A stretch of 64,000 bases of DNA. It comes from Pleomorphochaeta sp963678575 (lineage in GTDB: Bacteria; Spirochaetota; Spirochaetia; Sphaerochaetales; Sphaerochaetaceae). Where the stretch lies: assembly GCA_963678575.2 (NCBI GenBank), contig CAXXHV010000002.1, positions 620,001 to 684,000 on the forward strand. Reading direction: 5' to 3'. The notes beneath the pieces are model-generated. The model did no database searches, was not told the origin of the DNA, and saw only the letters and a program-made list of their open reading frames with translations. This document shows, in pieces, positions 54,658 to 63,658 of the stretch. The stretch's first letter is position 1. Each line of letters opens with the position of its first letter. The translations under genes and the position numbers were made by a program.

Positions 54658-55683
54658 TTACCATATGTTTAAAATATGTTGTAAATAAAGACTTACTAAG
54701 GTAATAGCAATCCAGCAAGAGAAACCTAGAAAGATTGGTTTTCCTCCTTTTTTAAGAAGAGTTATTAAATTAGTGTTAAACCCTATTGCTCCCATAGCCA
54801 TAATTATAAAAAACTTGCTTAGTGTTTTAAATGGATGAAAAATATTTTGATCAATTCCAAAATTTGTACATAAAGTAGTTATTAAGGATGCAAGAATAAA
54901 ATAAATAATAAAAGTTGGGAAAATTTTCTTAAAATTATAGTTTTCATTTGTATTAGTTTTTTTAGCTTCTATAAAGGAAAGAACAAGTGTAATAGGAATA
55001 ATTGCAAGTGTTCTTGTAAGTTTTACGGTTACAGCTTTATCTAGTGTCTGAGATCCTAAATTGAACATATTATCCCAAGTGGAAGCTGCTGCTGTAACAG
55101 ATGAAGTATCATTAATTGCTGTTCCTGCAAAAATCCCAAAAGCATTACCACTTGTAGTATTAAAATGTAATAGGACTCCTAACTGAGGGAAAATTAATGC
55201 AGCAACGACATTAAAGAAAAATATTACTGATAAAGCGGTCGCTACTTCATCATCATCAGCATTTATTACTGTTGTTGTTGCGGCTATGGCACTTCCTCCA
55301 CAAATTGATGATCCAACTCCAATTAATGTTGAAATTTTACTATCAATTTTAAAAATTTTGCTAACAAAATATGCTATAAGAAGTGAAGTTGTTATTGTTG
55401 AAATAATGATTGGTAATGATTGTTTCCCTGTTTGTAGAACCACGTTAAGATTTAATCCAAAACCTAATAATATTACAGCATATTGTAGTATTTTTTTTGA
55501 AGCAAATTTTATTCCTGTGTCAAAATTACTTTTGTCTTTGACAAAAGGATTTAGTATCATACCGAGTAATATTGCTATTATTGGTCCTCCAATAATAGGA
55601 AATTTTGAGCCAATTACAAAAGCTGGTATAGCAATTAATATTGAAAGTAGAATCCCTTTGTAATTATCTTTTATTGTTTTCAT
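54658..55683 (-). CDS. YeiH/UPF0324-type putative sulfate exporter
   Basis: 341 aa with about ten membrane helices. Landmarks: L-L-G-M-I-L-N-P near residue 39, L-L-G-F-G-L-N-L near 72, G-S-S-I-C-G-G-S-A-I-A-A near 124 and G-T-A-I-N-D-T-S-S-V near 187, all typical of this family. Relatives are annotated as sulfate exporters, with little direct evidence. GGAG lies before the ATG. The divergent LysR gene at 55779 is the likely regulator, an arrangement also seen for yeiH and yeiE. Confidence 0.88.
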   Translation of the reverse strand: MKTIKDNYKGILLSILIAIPAFVIGSKFPIIGGPIIAILLGMILNPFVKDKSNFDTGIKFASKKILQYAVILLGFGLNLNVVLQTGKQSLPIIISTITTSLLIAYFVSKIFKIDSKISTLIGVGSSICGGSAIAATTTVINADDDEVATALSVIFFFNVVAALIFPQLGVLLHFNTTSGNAFGIFAGTAINDTSSVTAAASTWDNMFNLGSQTLDKAVTVKLTRTLAIIPITLVLSFIEAKKTNTNENYNFKKIFPTFIIYFILASLITTLCTNFGIDQNIFHPFKTLSKFFIIMAMGAIGFNTNLITLLKKGGKPIFLGFSCWIAITLVSLYLQHILNIW

Positions 55684-55778
55684 GTTTTTCTCCTAATAGG
55701 ATTGAATATATCAAAAAACATTAATAAAATAAAGTAATAGTTTTTGATGTATTGATTAAAAATTTTGATGAGGTATAT

Positions 55779-56621
55779 ATGCTAGATTATAAAATAAAAA
55801 CATTTCTCATGTTATGTAAAACAATGAATTATCGAATTACAGCTGAAAAATTAAATATGAGTCAGCCTTCTGTGACTCAACATATTCATTTATTAGAGGA
55901 CTATTATAATAATAAGTTATTTATTTATGATAAAAAGAAATTATATAAAACTGATTCAGCAATTATTCTCGAAAGACATTTAGCTTCAATTGTAAAAAAT
56001 GAAGAAGATTTAGAAAAATTAATGGGACATTTAAATTCAAAAAGTATTAGATTAGGGGCAACAAAAACAATAGGTAATTATGTTATAAACGATAAAATTA
56101 TTGATTTAATTACAAATAACTATGAGGTTACTTTTATTGTTGATAATACAAAATCATTGTTAAACAAGTTGAATGATAATGAATTAGATATTTTATTAAT
56201 CGAGGGGTTGTTTAATAAAAATCAATATGATTACAAACTATATAAAAAAGAAGAATTTATTGGAATTTGTAATATAAACCATAAATTTGCTAATAAAATA
56301 ATTCCATTAAATCAAATATTTGATCAGAATTTAATTATTAGAGAAGCCGGATCTGGAACAAGACAAATTATTGAACAAGAGCTGTTAAGAAATAATTATA
56401 CAATTGATAATTTTAAAAATATTAACTGTATAAGTAATTTTGATTTGATAAAAGATTTGGTAAAAAATAATTTAGGAATTACTTTTGCATATAATGCTAT
56501 TTTAAATAAAGAAGATAATTTAGCTACATTTACTTTAAAAAGTAATCCTATAATGAGAGAATTTAATTTTGTGTGTTTAAAACATTCAAAAATAGATGAA
56601 TATGTAAAATTGTTTAAGTAA
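55779..56621 (+). CDS. LysR-family transcriptional regulator, divergent from YeiH gene
   Basis: 280 aa from the ATG at 55779, which has GATGAGG five bases upstream; the longer frame to 55752 is not needed. The winged helix is visible (F-L-M-L-C-K-T-M-N-Y-R-I-T-A-E-K-L-N-M-S-Q-P-S-V-T-Q), then an effector-binding domain (I-R-L-G-A-T-K-T-I-G near 88; R-E-A-G-S-G-T-R near 187, a phrase also seen in CysB/YeiE-type effector pockets). It likely controls the divergent yeiH-like gene. Confidence 0.92.
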   Translation: MLDYKIKTFLMLCKTMNYRITAEKLNMSQPSVTQHIHLLEDYYNNKLFIYDKKKLYKTDSAIILERHLASIVKNEEDLEKLMGHLNSKSIRLGATKTIGNYVINDKIIDLITNNYEVTFIVDNTKSLLNKLNDNELDILLIEGLFNKNQYDYKLYKKEEFIGICNINHKFANKIIPLNQIFDQNLIIREAGSGTRQIIEQELLRNNYTIDNFKNINCISNFDLIKDLVKNNLGITFAYNAILNKEDNLATFTLKSNPIMREFNFVCLKHSKIDEYVKLFK

Positions 56622-56681
56622 ATGTTAACCATTAGCTTAAATTTAAATTTGAAAAGTTGTTATTTTATTTAATTTTATAAA

Positions 56682-56713
56682 AATCATCATTACTTTTTTT
56701 AGTAATGATGATT
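56682..56713. terminator. Bidirectional terminator between LysR and ABC permease genes
   Basis: Perfect 13-bp stem AATCATCATTACT / AGTAATGATGATT with a six-T loop, nine bases before the convergent permease stop. Confidence 0.88.
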
Positions 56714-56722
56714 GATTGACTA

Positions 56723-57580
56723 TTAACCTTTAATTGCTCCAGCTGTCACACTTTGAATTATTCTATCAGATAAAAATAAATACAAGATAAATGTAGGTAA
56801 GAATACAATAACAACAGATGCAAACATTCCTCCCCAGTCTCCTGTATATCTCATTGATTGAATCATATTATATAAACCAACAGCTACCGGTCTAACTTTT
56901 GTTTTATTTGCAAAAATTAATGACATAAAATATTCATTCCAAATTGTGATAAAATTGAATATTGTAACTGTAACAATTCCTGGTTGTACTAGTGGGAACA
57001 TGATTCTCCAATAAGTCATCATTGGGGAACATCCATCAATGTATGCTGCTTCTTCATATGTAGTTGATAATGTTTTAAAAAATGATAATAAAAAGAATAA
57101 TGTAAATGGTACATTCATTGCGGTATATAAAAACATAATCATCCATCTATTATTAGTTAATTTCAAAGAACTGATAATACTAAATAGAGGCATTATTATC
57201 ATAATTGCAGGAATTCCTAAAGCAGATGCAAATAAATTTTGAGAAAGAGTATTTCCTTTAAATTTGAATCTTGATAATACGTAAGCAGCAGGAGAAGCTA
57301 TTAGAATTATTGCTGTGCAACTTACAACAGTATACATAAGGGAATTCATGAAAAATACAGATACTTTTTGAGTTCTCCAAGCTTTAAGATAATTTTCAAA
57401 ATGAATTCCTGTTTTAAAAGCGAACATATGATCACTAAAAATTTCACTTGAGGAAGAAAAAGATGCAAAAAATACCCATCCAATCGTCACAAAAGTAAAG
57501 ACAACCCAAGCTATAATTATTATATAGGAGGGAATTAATTTTATTTGATTTTTTTTATCAACACTTAATTTTTTTGACAT
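56723..57580 (-). CDS. ABC transporter permease, MalG type (second sugar system)
   Basis: 285 aa with six membrane helices. The EAA loop is Y-E-E-A-A-Y-I-D-G-C-S-P-M-M-T-Y-W-R-I near residue 175. The N-terminus is basic and cytosolic. It follows its partner permease by nine bases with AGGAGG. It is the last gene of the binding protein-permease-permease operon, which again lacks an ATPase gene. Confidence 0.94.
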   Translation of the reverse strand: MSKKLSVDKKNQIKLIPSYIIIIAWVVFTFVTIGWVFFASFSSSSEIFSDHMFAFKTGIHFENYLKAWRTQKVSVFFMNSLMYTVVSCTAIILIASPAAYVLSRFKFKGNTLSQNLFASALGIPAIMIIMPLFSIISSLKLTNNRWMIMFLYTAMNVPFTLFFLLSFFKTLSTTYEEAAYIDGCSPMMTYWRIMFPLVQPGIVTVTIFNFITIWNEYFMSLIFANKTKVRPVAVGLYNMIQSMRYTGDWGGMFASVVIVFLPTFILYLFLSDRIIQSVTAGAIKG

Positions 57581-57589
57581 AATTACCTC

Positions 57590-58498
57590 CTAAAACTCTG
57601 TATCGTCATTTTTAATTATTAAATTAGTTAATCCAAATACTATTAGTACAATAATCATCATTGTAACTCCAATTGCAGCACCAGCACCACTATCTCGTAC
57701 TGTCTGTGCGGTGGATGATGATCCAAATACTAATTCATACATGTAATTTAATGGAGCAACTGTTGCATTTGATAAATTCACTGGACTGAATAATTGTCCC
57801 CAAACAAAAAAGGCTACTGTAAACACCGTCCACATGACAATATTAGTTCTTAAACATCCTTTTAAAAAGGGAAGTGTAATATGTTTAAAACGTTGAAATG
57901 CATTAGCTCCTTCAATTAATGCTGCTTCATGATAATCCTTAGGTATTTGGTCAATACCACTAATAAATATCAGCATATGATAACCTACCATTCCAAAGCA
58001 ATATGCAACCATCATTGCCCAAAATAAATTGCTGGGTCCTGTCCATAGTGTTTGAGAAGCTTGTTCCAAATGTAAAAATTTAAAGAAGTTATGTAACAAT
58101 CCATAATCTGAATTATATACATAATTAATCCACATAGTACCCATTGCAATAGCAGATACAACATTTGGTAAATAAATTACTGATCGAAAGAATTTCATAT
58201 TTTTAATACCAGATGTAAGTGATACAGCAAAAAATAATGCAAAAAGCATTACTAGAATTCCTCCAATTAACCAAATTCTTCCAATGTTGTACATAGATTG
58301 TATGAATAAGGGGGTTTTTAAAATATTTATATAATTTTGAAAACCTGTAAATTTCCATGTAGAGATAGAATCAGTAACTCCCTCTACTGCAAAGAAACTC
58401 ATTATTACAGTTCTAATTGAAGGATATAAAAATACTATCAGATAACATAATAAAGCTGGCGTTAAAAAAACAATTATCATTGTCTTATTTTTTTTCAT
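57590..58498 (-). CDS. ABC transporter permease, MalF type (second sugar system)
   Basis: 302 aa with six membrane helices. The EAA loop is Y-H-E-A-A-L-I-E-G-A-N-A-F-Q-R-F near residue 193. Homologues serve disaccharide or oligosaccharide uptake. It is separated from the binding-protein gene by a 69-base gap with a perfect hairpin. It forms the membrane channel with the next gene. Confidence 0.94.
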   Translation of the reverse strand: MKKNKTMIIVFLTPALLCYLIVFLYPSIRTVIMSFFAVEGVTDSISTWKFTGFQNYINILKTPLFIQSMYNIGRIWLIGGILVMLFALFFAVSLTSGIKNMKFFRSVIYLPNVVSAIAMGTMWINYVYNSDYGLLHNFFKFLHLEQASQTLWTGPSNLFWAMMVAYCFGMVGYHMLIFISGIDQIPKDYHEAALIEGANAFQRFKHITLPFLKGCLRTNIVMWTVFTVAFFVWGQLFSPVNLSNATVAPLNYMYELVFGSSSTAQTVRDSGAGAAIGVTMMIIVLIVFGLTNLIIKNDDTEF

Positions 58499-58530
58499 AT
58501 TATTTAATCCTAAATTATAAGTTAAAATTT

Positions 58531-58555
58531 ATTAGTCCCACATTGTGGGACTAAT
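58531..58555 (-). repeat. Intercistronic stem-loop after second binding-protein gene
   Basis: Perfect 11-bp stem ATTAGTCCCAC / GTGGGACTAAT with a three-base loop, 13 bases after the stop of the binding-protein gene on the minus strand and before the permease gene. It parallels the hairpin at 43105-43137. Confidence 0.78.
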
Positions 58556-58567
58556 ATTACAGAATTA

Positions 58568-59821
58568 TTATTTGTTCATATTATCATAGAACTCTTGAGG
58601 AGTTATTTGAGATAAAATTAGTTTAGCAAAGTTTTCTTTTATTTTAGCATTAATTTGAGGATTATCTTCCATTCCAACTGCCCATGGCATACGAGTGGTT
58701 GTAGAATCTAATACTTTTTTTGCTTCAGCTAATTGAATTGGCCAACTGCTGTTGTTACCCATTGGAACTCCAATTGAACCGTCAGCTAGTTTTACATCCC
58801 ATTCACCAGTAGTAAGCCAAACTATTAATTGGAAAGCTTCTTGAGCAACTTTTGAATCTTTATTAATACCGAAACATTGTGCTCCATAGTTATTAGAATT
58901 AATTCCTTCACCAGCTGGATCTATAGCAGGATAAGCAAATGCTCCCCAATTCATGTTAGGTGCATTACCTTTAATTTCATTTGGCAACCAAGTACCATTC
59001 AAATACATTGCAACTTTTCCAGTTGCCATTTCTTCAATTTGTCCTGCAGGATAAATATTTGATGCTGCTTTTCTGCTAATATATCCTTTTTTGGCAAAGT
59101 CGGACCAGATTTGAGCGAATCTCAAAACTCCTGGATTAGTAAAATCATCATTTTTTACCATTTCTAATGTTTCATCCATACCAATGATTCTACTCATATT
59201 GTATCCAAAGAATGCAGCCATATATGCATCATCAACAGTGATAGCTGAAATACCGATAGCTTTTAATTTAGCACAAGCATCTTCAAATTCTTTTAAAGTA
59301 GTAGGTGTTTTACTAATTCCTGCTTTTTTAAATAGATCTTTGTTATACATGACAACGAACATTGATGGTTGATAAGGTATTTCATGAAGTTCTCCACCAC
59401 CAATTTTAGTAACAAGATTAACTAAAGTTTGATTTATTTGTGTTTTATAAGGTTGATTATTTGTTGTTGGGTAAACTTGATTAGCAAAATCTTCTACATT
59501 ATATAAATAAGCTTTCCAAGTATTGCCAACTCTTTCAATATCCTCATCAAACATATCGATTGTTTCACCTGCATCTAATGCTGGTTGTAAAGTTTTTCTT
59601 ATTTCTCTACCATTAAAAACAACTTCAACTTCAATTCCTGTTTCATCCGTGAAAGCTTCTATTGCATCAGCAATAATTAATCCTTGTGGTTCTGCTTCAT
59701 TCCACATTGACCAATAAACGACTTTTTGGGAATCTTCTTTTTCTGAGTTTCCATTTGCATAAATGGAACTTGTAAATACAATACATAAAATTAATAAAGA
59801 GATAATCTTAATCTTTTTCAT
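58568..59821 (-). CDS. ABC transporter sugar-binding protein (second system)
   Basis: 417 aa family-1 solute-binding protein. The signal peptide ends I-Y-A near residue 22, and the mature start N-G-N-S-E-K-E has no cysteine, so it is a soluble periplasmic form. V-V-Y-W-S-M-W-N-E-A near residue 33 and V-A-M-Y-L-N-G-T-W-L-P near 270 fit carbohydrate binders. AGGAGG precedes the ATG. It is divergent from a DUF5107 gene, which suggests that the sugar taken up is processed by or released through that protein. Confidence 0.93.
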   Translation of the reverse strand: MKKIKIISLLILCIVFTSSIYANGNSEKEDSQKVVYWSMWNEAEPQGLIIADAIEAFTDETGIEVEVVFNGREIRKTLQPALDAGETIDMFDEDIERVGNTWKAYLYNVEDFANQVYPTTNNQPYKTQINQTLVNLVTKIGGGELHEIPYQPSMFVVMYNKDLFKKAGISKTPTTLKEFEDACAKLKAIGISAITVDDAYMAAFFGYNMSRIIGMDETLEMVKNDDFTNPGVLRFAQIWSDFAKKGYISRKAASNIYPAGQIEEMATGKVAMYLNGTWLPNEIKGNAPNMNWGAFAYPAIDPAGEGINSNNYGAQCFGINKDSKVAQEAFQLIVWLTTGEWDVKLADGSIGVPMGNNSSWPIQLAEAKKVLDSTTTRMPWAVGMEDNPQINAKIKENFAKLILSQITPQEFYDNMNK

Positions 59822-59874
59822 ATTGTTCCTCCTGTGTGATCTTATATATTAAGTATTTAATCCATTTCGTAAAT

Positions 59875-59888
59875 TTGTATTTATACAA
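59875..59888. promoter_or_regulatory. Possible operator between the second binding-protein gene and DUF5107 gene
   Basis: TTGTAT-TT-ATACAA, perfect six-base arms with a two-base spacer, 54 bases from the binding-protein start in the 275-base divergent gap. It could bind a shared regulator. No confident -35/-10 pair was seen in this gap. Confidence 0.4.
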
Positions 59889-60096
59889 TTCTCTAAACTA
59901 TTTGGATAAAATATTTATTATGATAATTAATTTTATAAAGTTAAGTTTTTTTGTTTTCTTATTTTAATCATATAATCTTTATAGTGTTTAAATATTTTAT
60001 TGTGCAAATAATTTATTCTTTTCAACATTTACAGGTAGATATAACTGAATTACTCTTAATAAAAATAGATATTGGTTGATAACAAAAGGAGTAAAA

Positions 60097-62109
60097 ATGT
60101 CTGTTTATAAATCAAAATATTTGTGCAATGCTGCTTTAGTTGAAAATGAAAATCCTTTACCTCAGTTTAGAGATAAAAAGACTAATTTTAATGTAAAAAA
60201 TTCAAAAAGTGTTCCTAAAGAATATTCAAATCTTTTAGGTTTTGAATGTGGTAAACGAATTTATCCTTATAAAAGACAAGATGGGTATAATAGAAATTGC
60301 AAAAAAACCGAAATAGAATCTATTATATTGGAGAATGATTATCTTCGTGCAACTTTTTTGCCATCACTTGGTGGAAGATTAATATCTCTTTATGATAAGC
60401 CAGGAGAAAAAGAGTTATTATTTTCAAATAAGAATATTCAAATGAGTAATCTTGCAATACGAGATGCATGGTTTTCTGGTGGAATTGAATGGAATATTGG
60501 GCAATATGGTCATTCTTTAACAACTTGTGATGATGTATTTGTAAGTGTGCAAAATGATGATAATAATAATGAATTTATTAGAATTTATGAATTTGAGAGA
60601 ATGCATGAAATATATTGGCATATAGATTTTCATTTACCAAAAGATAGTAAATTCCTCTTTGCAAAAGCATATATCCATAATTTAAATGATTATGACACTT
60701 CATTGTACTGTTGGACAAATACAGCACTGAAAAAAACTGAATTTACTAGAGTCTTTTCAAATACGAAAAATGCATTATTTTTAAATCCTTTTTTAAAAGA
60801 TAATGTGAAAGGATATGATTATATTGAACTTCCTAATGTAGATAAAATACCTAATCTTGATATTTCATATCCAAAAAGATTTCCATATAGTAATGAATAT
60901 TTTTTTACATCAAATAATTGTGAGATTCCATATGAAGTTACTGTTGAAGAAAATGGTGATAGTTTCTTTGATTTCTCTACTAACTCTTTACCTTATAGAA
61001 AAATGTTTTGTTGGGGAGAACAACCTGGTGGTGTGCATTGGCAATCTTATTTATCACCCTCTACAAGTGGAGAATATTTTGAAGCACAAGCAGGGGTAGC
61101 TCCAAGTCAATTACATGGTGCAATTCTGAAAAAAAATAGTTCTTATACCTTTACTCAAGTATTTGGTATATATAAATTTGATAAAAATGAAGTTCATAAT
61201 AAGGATTATGATAAATCCTACAAATATGTTAAAGAAACCTTATATAATTTTATTAATGAACAGCATATAGATCTATATGAAATTGATAAATCCTTAGCAA
61301 AATATTCATTTGTGGAGCCAAAAAAAATACTTCATTGTGGTTCAGGCTTTGGATATTTAAATTTTTTAAATAATAATTATAATCTACCACGGTCATATAA
61401 ATTTGAAAAAAGTCATATAAAAAATAATGAATTAATATATTTAGATTTATTAAAAAATAATAGTTTTGACTTTGATTATGTCAATACAGATTTTCAATAT
61501 CCACCATTATCATATAAACCCTTGTTAAAAAACATAAATACTGAAGGTGCTAAATATTTAGACGCTGTTTTAGAAATTGAGTTATTAAATTATGAAATTG
61601 CTTTGAAAAAATTAATTGATTTAGATAAAATTAATTCAAATTGTTTAATTTGCAGAAATATTGCTCAAATATATATTTTTAGTGAAAAAGAAAATTTAGC
61701 AATTAAATGGTATCAAAAAGCATTGTTATTATCTACTGACAATTTATACATTTATATTTGTGAAGAATTTTCAAGGATATTAATCAATTATGAAAAATAT
61801 GAAATGGCAAGATCTTTTTTGAAATCGATAGATAAAAATATTTACAAGAATTCAGATAGTTTACTTTTAGATTTAGCAATAATTAGTTCCAAATTTTCTG
61901 ATTTAGAAACATTAAAATTTTGCTTATATGACAGAGAATATGCAAATATTAGAGAAGGCGCGAATCCTTTTGAATCTTTGTTTTATGAATATAAAGCATT
62001 AGAATATGCTAAAAATAACAACATTGAAGTGTCTGATGAGTTAAGAGAAAAATTGATTAATGAAATTGAACTTCCTATTGAATTTGATTTTACTGTATTA
62101 TTAAAATAA
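60097..62109 (+). CDS. DUF5107 protein with C-terminal TPR-like region
   Basis: 670 aa from the ATG at 60097, with AAGGAG five bases upstream. The N-terminal two thirds match the DUF5107 pattern: E-N-D-Y-L-R-A-T-F-L-P-S-L-G-G-R-L-I-S-L-Y-D near residue 80, W-F-S-G-G-I-E-W-N-I-G near 123, and W-G-E-Q-P-G-G-V-H-W-Q near 305. This region is beta-rich with conserved E, H and W as in carbohydrate-active folds. Residues about 490-640 are helical with I-A-Q-I-Y-I-F and A-I-K-W-Y-Q-K-A, like TPR repeats. No signal peptide, so it is cytosolic. It is shorter than the roughly 1000-residue forms I recall. Enzymatic role is unproven; the divergent ABC transporter supports sugar metabolism. Confidence 0.8.
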   Translation: MSVYKSKYLCNAALVENENPLPQFRDKKTNFNVKNSKSVPKEYSNLLGFECGKRIYPYKRQDGYNRNCKKTEIESIILENDYLRATFLPSLGGRLISLYDKPGEKELLFSNKNIQMSNLAIRDAWFSGGIEWNIGQYGHSLTTCDDVFVSVQNDDNNNEFIRIYEFERMHEIYWHIDFHLPKDSKFLFAKAYIHNLNDYDTSLYCWTNTALKKTEFTRVFSNTKNALFLNPFLKDNVKGYDYIELPNVDKIPNLDISYPKRFPYSNEYFFTSNNCEIPYEVTVEENGDSFFDFSTNSLPYRKMFCWGEQPGGVHWQSYLSPSTSGEYFEAQAGVAPSQLHGAILKKNSSYTFTQVFGIYKFDKNEVHNKDYDKSYKYVKETLYNFINEQHIDLYEIDKSLAKYSFVEPKKILHCGSGFGYLNFLNNNYNLPRSYKFEKSHIKNNELIYLDLLKNNSFDFDYVNTDFQYPPLSYKPLLKNINTEGAKYLDAVLEIELLNYEIALKKLIDLDKINSNCLICRNIAQIYIFSEKENLAIKWYQKALLLSTDNLYIYICEEFSRILINYEKYEMARSFLKSIDKNIYKNSDSLLLDLAIISSKFSDLETLKFCLYDREYANIREGANPFESLFYEYKALEYAKNNNIEVSDELREKLINEIELPIEFDFTVLLK

Positions 62110-62122
62110 TCAAATTTAAAAA

Positions 62123-62159
62123 CATAAGGTTATTAGATTATTATCTAATATTTCTTATG
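62123..62159. terminator. Probable bidirectional terminator between DUF5107 and pelG
   Basis: Inner stem TATTAGAT / ATCTAATA with TATT loop, extended by CATAAG / CTTATG after a bulge. It lies between convergent genes and touches the pelG stop. Confidence 0.55.
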
Positions 62160-63645
62160 ACTTTTTATTTGTTTTATTTATTAAAGACCTCGATTCACTT
62201 TTTGAGTTTATTTTACTAGCAACTTTTGTAAAGAATCCTTTGCTTTCTGTTAGATAGATAGGTTGAAGAGCAAAAGTTGAATAATTAATATTATTAAAAT
62301 AATTAAATAATAAAATAAGGGATAAAATAAATGTAATAAAGGACCCAATTAAAAATCCAAAACCGGTATATTCAATGGGTTTGTTTAGAAAGAAAATAGT
62401 AAAATAAGTATTTGTAAAAAAGAAACAAATTGAAATAATTAAGGCCTTTGCTCTTTTTTCAAAATATAAAAGAATTAATATTATTATAAATGCTGAAATA
62501 TTAAAAAAGGCACCAAGAGCTGTTATTTTAAATATATCACGGATAAAATAATTAATCCCAAGTATTTTGGATAGAGGATTGGCAATTAAAATTAATGTCA
62601 AAGTGATTAAAAATTGAAAAGTAAATGTATAGAATAAATTATATTTTAAGGATTCTATCATTTTGTTTTTTGATTTTTCAATGACATTTAATGTTTCTTG
62701 AGAATTTGCATTTTCAAAATATTTTTTATAAGTTGAATAAAACTCTGTTTCTATTACAACTAAAAATAAAACAAGCGTCACAATTGTTGTCAAATATGCT
62801 AAAAATACTGCATTATCATAAAACGGAGCAAAAATAAAAGTATTATAAATTGTTACTTTAAAGTCACTAAACCATAATATTAAATTATCAATCCATAATC
62901 CAAGAGTATAAAATATGCCAATCAAACAAAGAACAGAATGTTTCCCAAAATAACTTATGAAATCATATTTATATATTGAGCCATAATGAAAAGTTGAGAA
63001 AAAATTAAATAATAATATAATAAAGATCAAACTTAAGCCTGCAACATAAGCAATTAAAAAATTAGTTGGTAGAGATAAATTATTGAATTTAATTGGATTT
63101 TCAAGTAAATAAAAAATTAAAGCTAATGAGAAAACACCACCATAAAGATAAGCTTTGCCAATGAGCTTATAATTTTTCACAGCACTTAAGAATATAATTA
63201 ATATCCATATTAGAGAAACAATAATAAATAAATAAGTTGAGAATATTTTGTAATATATTGGAAGTGGTTTATTAAAATAAAAAAGAATACTTATTGATAA
63301 AGTTATAAAAAACGTTATACTTGCAATTCCCTGAAAAGTCGGTTTCATAACTTCATATTTTTTAAGATATAATTTATCAGAAATATATCTTGTAACTACT
63401 AGTTGAAATGGGGCTACAATAAGTTGGGAAAATATAAAGCTATATACTATAGTTGCTGAAAACAAATTTCTTTCCATAATATCAACATTTGCAATTTTCA
63501 TTATTAATAATAATAAATTTATAGAAACTACACTAATAATCCAGGGCCCAGCAGAAATAAATGATGAATATAAATAAGCTAAAGCTCTTGATGAAAAGCT
63601 CTCTTTTTGAAACATTCTTTTTAAAGCAAACCCTATTCCTGCCAT
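62155..63645 (-). CDS. pelG: Pel exopolysaccharide export protein PelG
   Basis: 496 aa with about twelve membrane helices. The N-terminal M-A-G-I-G-F-A-L-K-R-M-F followed by S-S-F-I-S-A-G-P-W is characteristic of PelG, an inner-membrane carrier of the MATE/flippase type needed for Pel polysaccharide secretion. The basic cytosolic C-terminal tail is a little longer than in Pseudomonas. It follows pelF by 13 bases with AGGAGG, in the usual pelF-pelG order, and is the last gene of the cluster on this side. A convergent terminator follows. Confidence 0.9.
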   Translation of the reverse strand: MAGIGFALKRMFQKESFSSRALAYLYSSFISAGPWIISVVSINLLLLIMKIANVDIMERNLFSATIVYSFIFSQLIVAPFQLVVTRYISDKLYLKKYEVMKPTFQGIASITFFITLSISILFYFNKPLPIYYKIFSTYLFIIVSLIWILIIFLSAVKNYKLIGKAYLYGGVFSLALIFYLLENPIKFNNLSLPTNFLIAYVAGLSLIFIILLFNFFSTFHYGSIYKYDFISYFGKHSVLCLIGIFYTLGLWIDNLILWFSDFKVTIYNTFIFAPFYDNAVFLAYLTTIVTLVLFLVVIETEFYSTYKKYFENANSQETLNVIEKSKNKMIESLKYNLFYTFTFQFLITLTLILIANPLSKILGINYFIRDIFKITALGAFFNISAFIIILILLYFEKRAKALIISICFFFTNTYFTIFFLNKPIEYTGFGFLIGSFITFILSLILLFNYFNNINYSTFALQPIYLTESKGFFTKVASKINSKSESRSLINKTNKKS

Positions 63646-63658
63646 GATTTATTCCTCC

